A stretch of 33,533 nucleotides of DNA from Spirochaetota bacterium (lineage in GTDB: Bacteria > Spirochaetota > B62-G9 > DRHN01). The translations under genes were made by a program, and so were the position numbers. How positions within the stretch are numbered: position 1 is the first letter of the stretch; each line of letters opens with the position of its first letter. The stretch is taken from NCBI GenBank assembly GCA_016934265.1, contig JAFGTF010000100.1, positions 1 to 33,533 of the forward strand, given 5' to 3'. The notes below the pieces were generated by a model. That model worked only from the letters and a program-made list of their open reading frames with translations, was not told the origin of the DNA and searched no databases. Positions 32,246 to 33,533 of the stretch are shown one piece after another.

Positions 32246-32565
32246 CATCGGAGTACAATCTTTCTTTGAATTTTTTACCGGATACGCCACGTTAGCCGTA
32301 TTTTCAAAGGCCCCGATGCAGGGGGTAGGCGACTGGAAACGCCCGCCTGTGGCGATCCGAAAACCGGGTATACGGCCGTTTTTAATAACGTCCCACATGT
32401 TTCCGGACCCCGTTCGAAACAGGATTCGCAAAGAAAGCACGGTACCGATTGAAATCCAGCGGTAAAGATCCGATCCCCGTATACCGACCATGTTCATAGG
32501 GTTGTCAACAGCCGTTTTTCATGCTACATTAGGGCAATATCGATTCACAGAGGCACAGAACCGAA
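32246..32565 (+). other. Intergenic region with three small hairpins and the proC promoter
   Basis: 320 bases without a convincing gene. Between 32311 and 32354 three small stems follow each other: CCCC/GGGG, GGCG/CGCC and CGCC/GGCG. A stem with A/T flanks and TTTTT follows at 32360-32383 and may end the upstream transcript. The proC promoter lies at 32502-32530. The middle 100 bases show nothing I can name. Confidence 0.45.
32502..32530 (+). promoter_or_regulatory. Promoter of proC
   Basis: TTGTCA (32502-32507), a 17-base spacer and TACATT (32525-32530). Transcription would start near 32537, about 29 bases before the ATG. Confidence 0.6.
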
Positions 32566-33396
32566 ATGGAAAGCAAGCTGAAAGGCCGCAGGATCGTAAT
32601 CATCGGCGGCGGTAACATGGGGAGAGCCATCATAGAGGGGCTGAAGAAGAAGTCCCATGATTCGAAGGATATCCTCCTCATAGAAACCGACGCGGAAAAG
32701 AAGCGCGAGATCGAAACGGCATTCAATATCCCCGTCAAGCGCACAGTCGACCCTGCGATAGAGAAATACGACGTGATCATCGTCGCGGTGAAACCGCAGA
32801 ACATTCGCTCCGTCTTTTCAGACATCAATCCGTACATAAGCGGAAAGCACCTCCTCATCTCGGTCGCTGCGGGCATTACGCTGAAGTATATAGAGCGCCA
32901 TATCACCAAGACGTACCAGCTCGTGCGCACCATGCCCAATATCGCCGCACGGGTGGGGAAATCCGTATGCGCGATGTGCCACAACGAAGCTCTCTCGGAC
33001 GAAAACCGCCGCCTGGCGAGGAGCATCATGGAGAGCGTGGGCTCGGTGGTGGAGCTCGAGGAAAAGCATCTCGACACCATTACTGGCCTTTCCGGGAGCG
33101 GACCCGCCTTCGTCTTTCTCATGGTCGAATCCCTCATGGACAGCGGTGTGCTTATGGGACTTTCGAGGGAGATTGCCCTCAAGCTTGCGCTCGACACCGT
33201 ATACGGGTCCGCCTGCTTCCTCAAAGAATATGCGATTCACCCCGCCCTTGCAAAGGAGATGGTAACGAGCCCGGGCGGAACCGCAATAGAAGGGCTTCTC
33301 ACCCTCGAAGAGGGCGGTTTCAAAGCGCTTGTCATGAATGCGGTGCGGGCCGCAACAGAGAAAGCGTCCCTCTTGGGACGAAAGAACGAGGACTAG
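32566..33396 (+). CDS. proC: Pyrroline-5-carboxylate reductase
   Basis: 276 residues, the standard ProC length. It reduces 1-pyrroline-5-carboxylate to proline with NAD(P)H in the cytoplasm. The N-terminal Rossmann motif is 'IIGGGNMGRAIIEGL', followed by 'VIIVAVKPQNIRSVF', 'RTMPNIAARVGKSVCAMC' and the C-terminal signature 'VTSPGGTAIEGLLTLEEGGF'. The substrate-binding 'TGLSGSGPAFVFLMVESLMD' helix is present. It is transcribed alone from its own promoter; the ribosome-binding site is weak (AGAGG about 12 bases ahead). A perfect 21-bp hairpin follows the stop. Confidence 0.97.
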   Translation: MESKLKGRRIVIIGGGNMGRAIIEGLKKKSHDSKDILLIETDAEKKREIETAFNIPVKRTVDPAIEKYDVIIVAVKPQNIRSVFSDINPYISGKHLLISVAAGITLKYIERHITKTYQLVRTMPNIAARVGKSVCAMCHNEALSDENRRLARSIMESVGSVVELEEKHLDTITGLSGSGPAFVFLMVESLMDSGVLMGLSREIALKLALDTVYGSACFLKEYAIHPALAKEMVTSPGGTAIEGLLTLEEGGFKALVMNAVRAATEKASLLGRKNED

Positions 33397-33397
33397 G

Positions 33398-33443
33398 ACG
33401 ACTCTGACAGTAGAATCGCAAACGATTCTACTGTCAGAGTCGT
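33398..33443. terminator. Perfect 21-bp hairpin after proC
   Basis: Arms 33398-33418 and 33423-33443 are exact reverse complements (starting ACGACTCTGACAG and ending CTGTCAGAGTCGT) around a CAAA loop. It begins one base after the proC stop. Only TTTAC follows, so it is not a textbook intrinsic terminator, though such a stable stem should stall or protect the transcript. It may serve both strands if a convergent gene lies to the right. Confidence 0.7.
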
Positions 33444-33485
33444 TTACGGTTTCTTCCTCATACCCCTTCCCGGATGCCGCCACAC

Positions 33486-33533
33486 CTACGCCATCTGAAA
33501 CCGTTTGCCAAGTCCATAACCGCTGACCGTCAC
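33486..33533 (-). CDS. Possible C-terminal end of a convergent gene (partial)
   Basis: The minus strand from the right edge is open for 15 codons to a TAG, reading 'VTVSGYGLGKRFQMA'. It would be convergent with proC and explain a shared hairpin between them. Fifteen codons are far too few for certainty. Confidence 0.18.
   Translation of the reverse strand: MTVSGYGLGKRFQMA

Noticed and set aside
31511..32497. 328-codon minus-strand frame covering the oxoamine synthase 3' half and the gap before proC
   Set aside because: Mostly antisense to a conserved PLP enzyme. The part in the gap is intriguing, but has no motif and continues into obvious shadow sequence.
32285..32500. A known riboswitch ahead of proC
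   Set aside because: No recognised aptamer core, and the likely proC promoter lies downstream of the stems, so they would not be in the proC leader.
1..33533. tRNA, rRNA, CRISPR arrays, insertion sequences or prophage genes
   Set aside because: None was recognised on either strand; no transposase or integrase reading frame and no regularly spaced repeats were found by eye.

Overview
The window is about 33.5 kb of G+C-rich bacterial chromosome with closely packed genes. The best guess at the source is a spirochaete (Spirochaetia). The peptide-binding protein has the non-lipidated 'VFASGEKKE' signal-peptide ending common in Treponema/Spirochaeta binding proteins. There is a diderm envelope operon (outer-membrane barrel, ExbB, ExbD, TonB) and a short NfeD plus FloA pair. 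This is inference from protein style; no rRNA or tRNA was seen.

Layout. (1) 1-5047, minus strand: a peptide/opine-type ABC importer in the order binding protein, OppB, OppC, OppD, OppF (cut by the left edge). (2) 5248-12494, minus: a tight catabolic operon of hydantoinase/oxoprolinase A, Asp/Glu/hydantoin racemase, hydantoinase/oxoprolinase B, M24 metallopeptidase, an EthD-like small protein and an M29/NicX-like metalloenzyme. Its neighbour, the importer, probably supplies the substrate. (3) 12826-14579: a divergent pair, a LEA14-type lipoprotein (minus) and an HD-domain phosphohydrolase (plus). (4) 14686-16260, plus: Nnr, the NAD(P)H-hydrate repair enzyme. (5) 16302-22997, plus: an envelope operon of a large periplasmic TPR protein, an outer-membrane beta-barrel, ExbB, ExbD and TonB. 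(6) 27084-23100, minus: long NfeD protease, short NfeD, FloA flotillin, a small membrane protein and an ABM-domain monooxygenase. (7) 27257-28357, plus: a FecR-domain secreted protein. (8) 30892-28487, minus: a ketopantoate-reductase-like protein and a GltS-type Na+/glutamate symporter. (9) 31025-32245, plus: an alpha-oxoamine synthase. (10) 32566-33396, plus: ProC.

How the genes work together. Regions 1 and 2 read as one uptake-and-degradation system for small peptides or cyclic amide/N-heterocyclic compounds; the true substrate cannot be read from sequence. Region 5 couples a proton-driven Ton motor to an outer-membrane barrel that does not look like a standard TonB-dependent receptor, with a TPR protein as likely periplasmic scaffold. 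Region 6 is a membrane-quality or microdomain module.

Regulatory signals. Several sigma70-like promoters could be read directly, including strong TTGACA boxes at hyuA, nnr, the fecR-like gene, the panE-like gene and the oxoamine synthase gene. A striking number of perfect or near-perfect hairpins at gene ends lack a clear T-tract. No insertion sequence, CRISPR array, integrase or prophage gene was seen. Many long reading frames opposite real genes are G+C-driven shadows and are left out.
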